Shown piece after piece: positions 36,999-37,408 of a stretch of 37,408 nt of DNA (the first letter of the stretch is position 1; every line of letters begins with the position of its first letter). The DNA is taken from positions 1 to 37,408 of the forward strand of contig RXIE01000130.1 of NCBI GenBank assembly GCA_004212135.1, written 5' to 3'. Below the pieces are notes generated by a model that saw nothing but the letters and a program-made list of their open reading frames with translations, had not been told where the DNA came from and did not search any database. Source of the stretch: Candidatus Methanophagales archaeon ANME-1-THS (GTDB lineage: Archaea > Halobacteriota > Syntropharchaeia > Alkanophagales > Methanospirareceae). The position numbers and the translations under genes are program-made.

Positions 36999-37340
36999 AT
37001 GCTAAGGGCTCGGCGAAATGGGAGAAACTTAGACGAATTCTTTTGTCCAAACGAGGCGTGTTCGGATTACAGAAAGAAAGGAAAGGGGAATATCGTGCTA
37101 AAGGAACACTATGGCAAACAGAATACTGCGCTACTCAGATGCAAGACGTGCAAGAAGACTTTCAGCGAGAACAGGGGCACACCGTTTTTCGGGCTGCACA
37201 CGCCGAAGGAAACGGTCTTGCGGTCAATGGCAATGCTCGTAGAGAAGGGCAGCATAAGGGGCACAGCGAGGGCAATGGGCGTAGACAAAGACACCGTAGT
37301 GAGCTGGCTCAAAAGGGCAGGGGCACACTGTGAGGAGCTT
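36999..37340 (+). mobile_element. N-terminal part of an IS1-like (InsA-type) transposase; ORF open to the window end and absent from the ORF track
   Basis: MLRARRNGRNLDEFFCPNEACSDYRKKGKGNIVLKEHYGKQNTALLRCKTCKKTFSENRGTPFFGLHTPKETVLRSMAMLVEKGSIRGTARAMGVDKDTVVSWLKRAGAHCEEL; zinc finger followed by HTH; no DDE domain before the window end. Confidence 0.8.
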
Positions 37341-37408
37341 GTCATTCGGGATCACGATCAACGTATCGGTATTTTCACGCAGCTTCTCAAGTCCATACGC
37401 CATGTTCT
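37333..37408 (-). repeat. 76-nt exact inverted copy of ftsZ (35638-35713) terminating the window
   Basis: Manual base-by-base comparison: reverse complement identical over all 76 nt; mismatch at 37332 (g versus expected c). Confidence 0.97.

Overview
The window is a gene-dense archaeal segment, probably a whole contig or its end. It is methanogen/ANME-like by inference: mptE, mptN, dphB, egsA, aIF2-beta, L15e, L37e, LSm and ftsZ are all present. I support about 35 protein-coding genes, mostly housekeeping, plus one tRNA-Ser(TGA). Less ordinary content includes: (i) an Sms/RadA-like ATPase with a Lon-like C-terminus and no N-terminal zinc finger; (ii) a surface-protein pair, one a beta-helix protein with a duplicated C-terminal module and the other a dockerin-like/transglutaminase-like protein; (iii) a TPR gene broken by an apparent frameshift, with a duplicated 'SGQVAIG' motif; (iv) an OB-fold protein ending in a PGF-CTERM-like tripartite tail; (v) a DUF3160 lipoprotein behind a compound palindromic operator. 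The last ~1.2 kb is disordered: a methyltransferase-like remnant, a broken PD-(D/E)XK nuclease, and an IS1-like transposase N-terminus. The final 76 nt (37333-37408) are an exact reverse complement of part of the window's own ftsZ (35638-35713). That fold-back joins the transposase ORF in frame and is either a chimeric/assembly artefact or a real inverted duplication. No CRISPR array, rRNA or clear defence island is visible.
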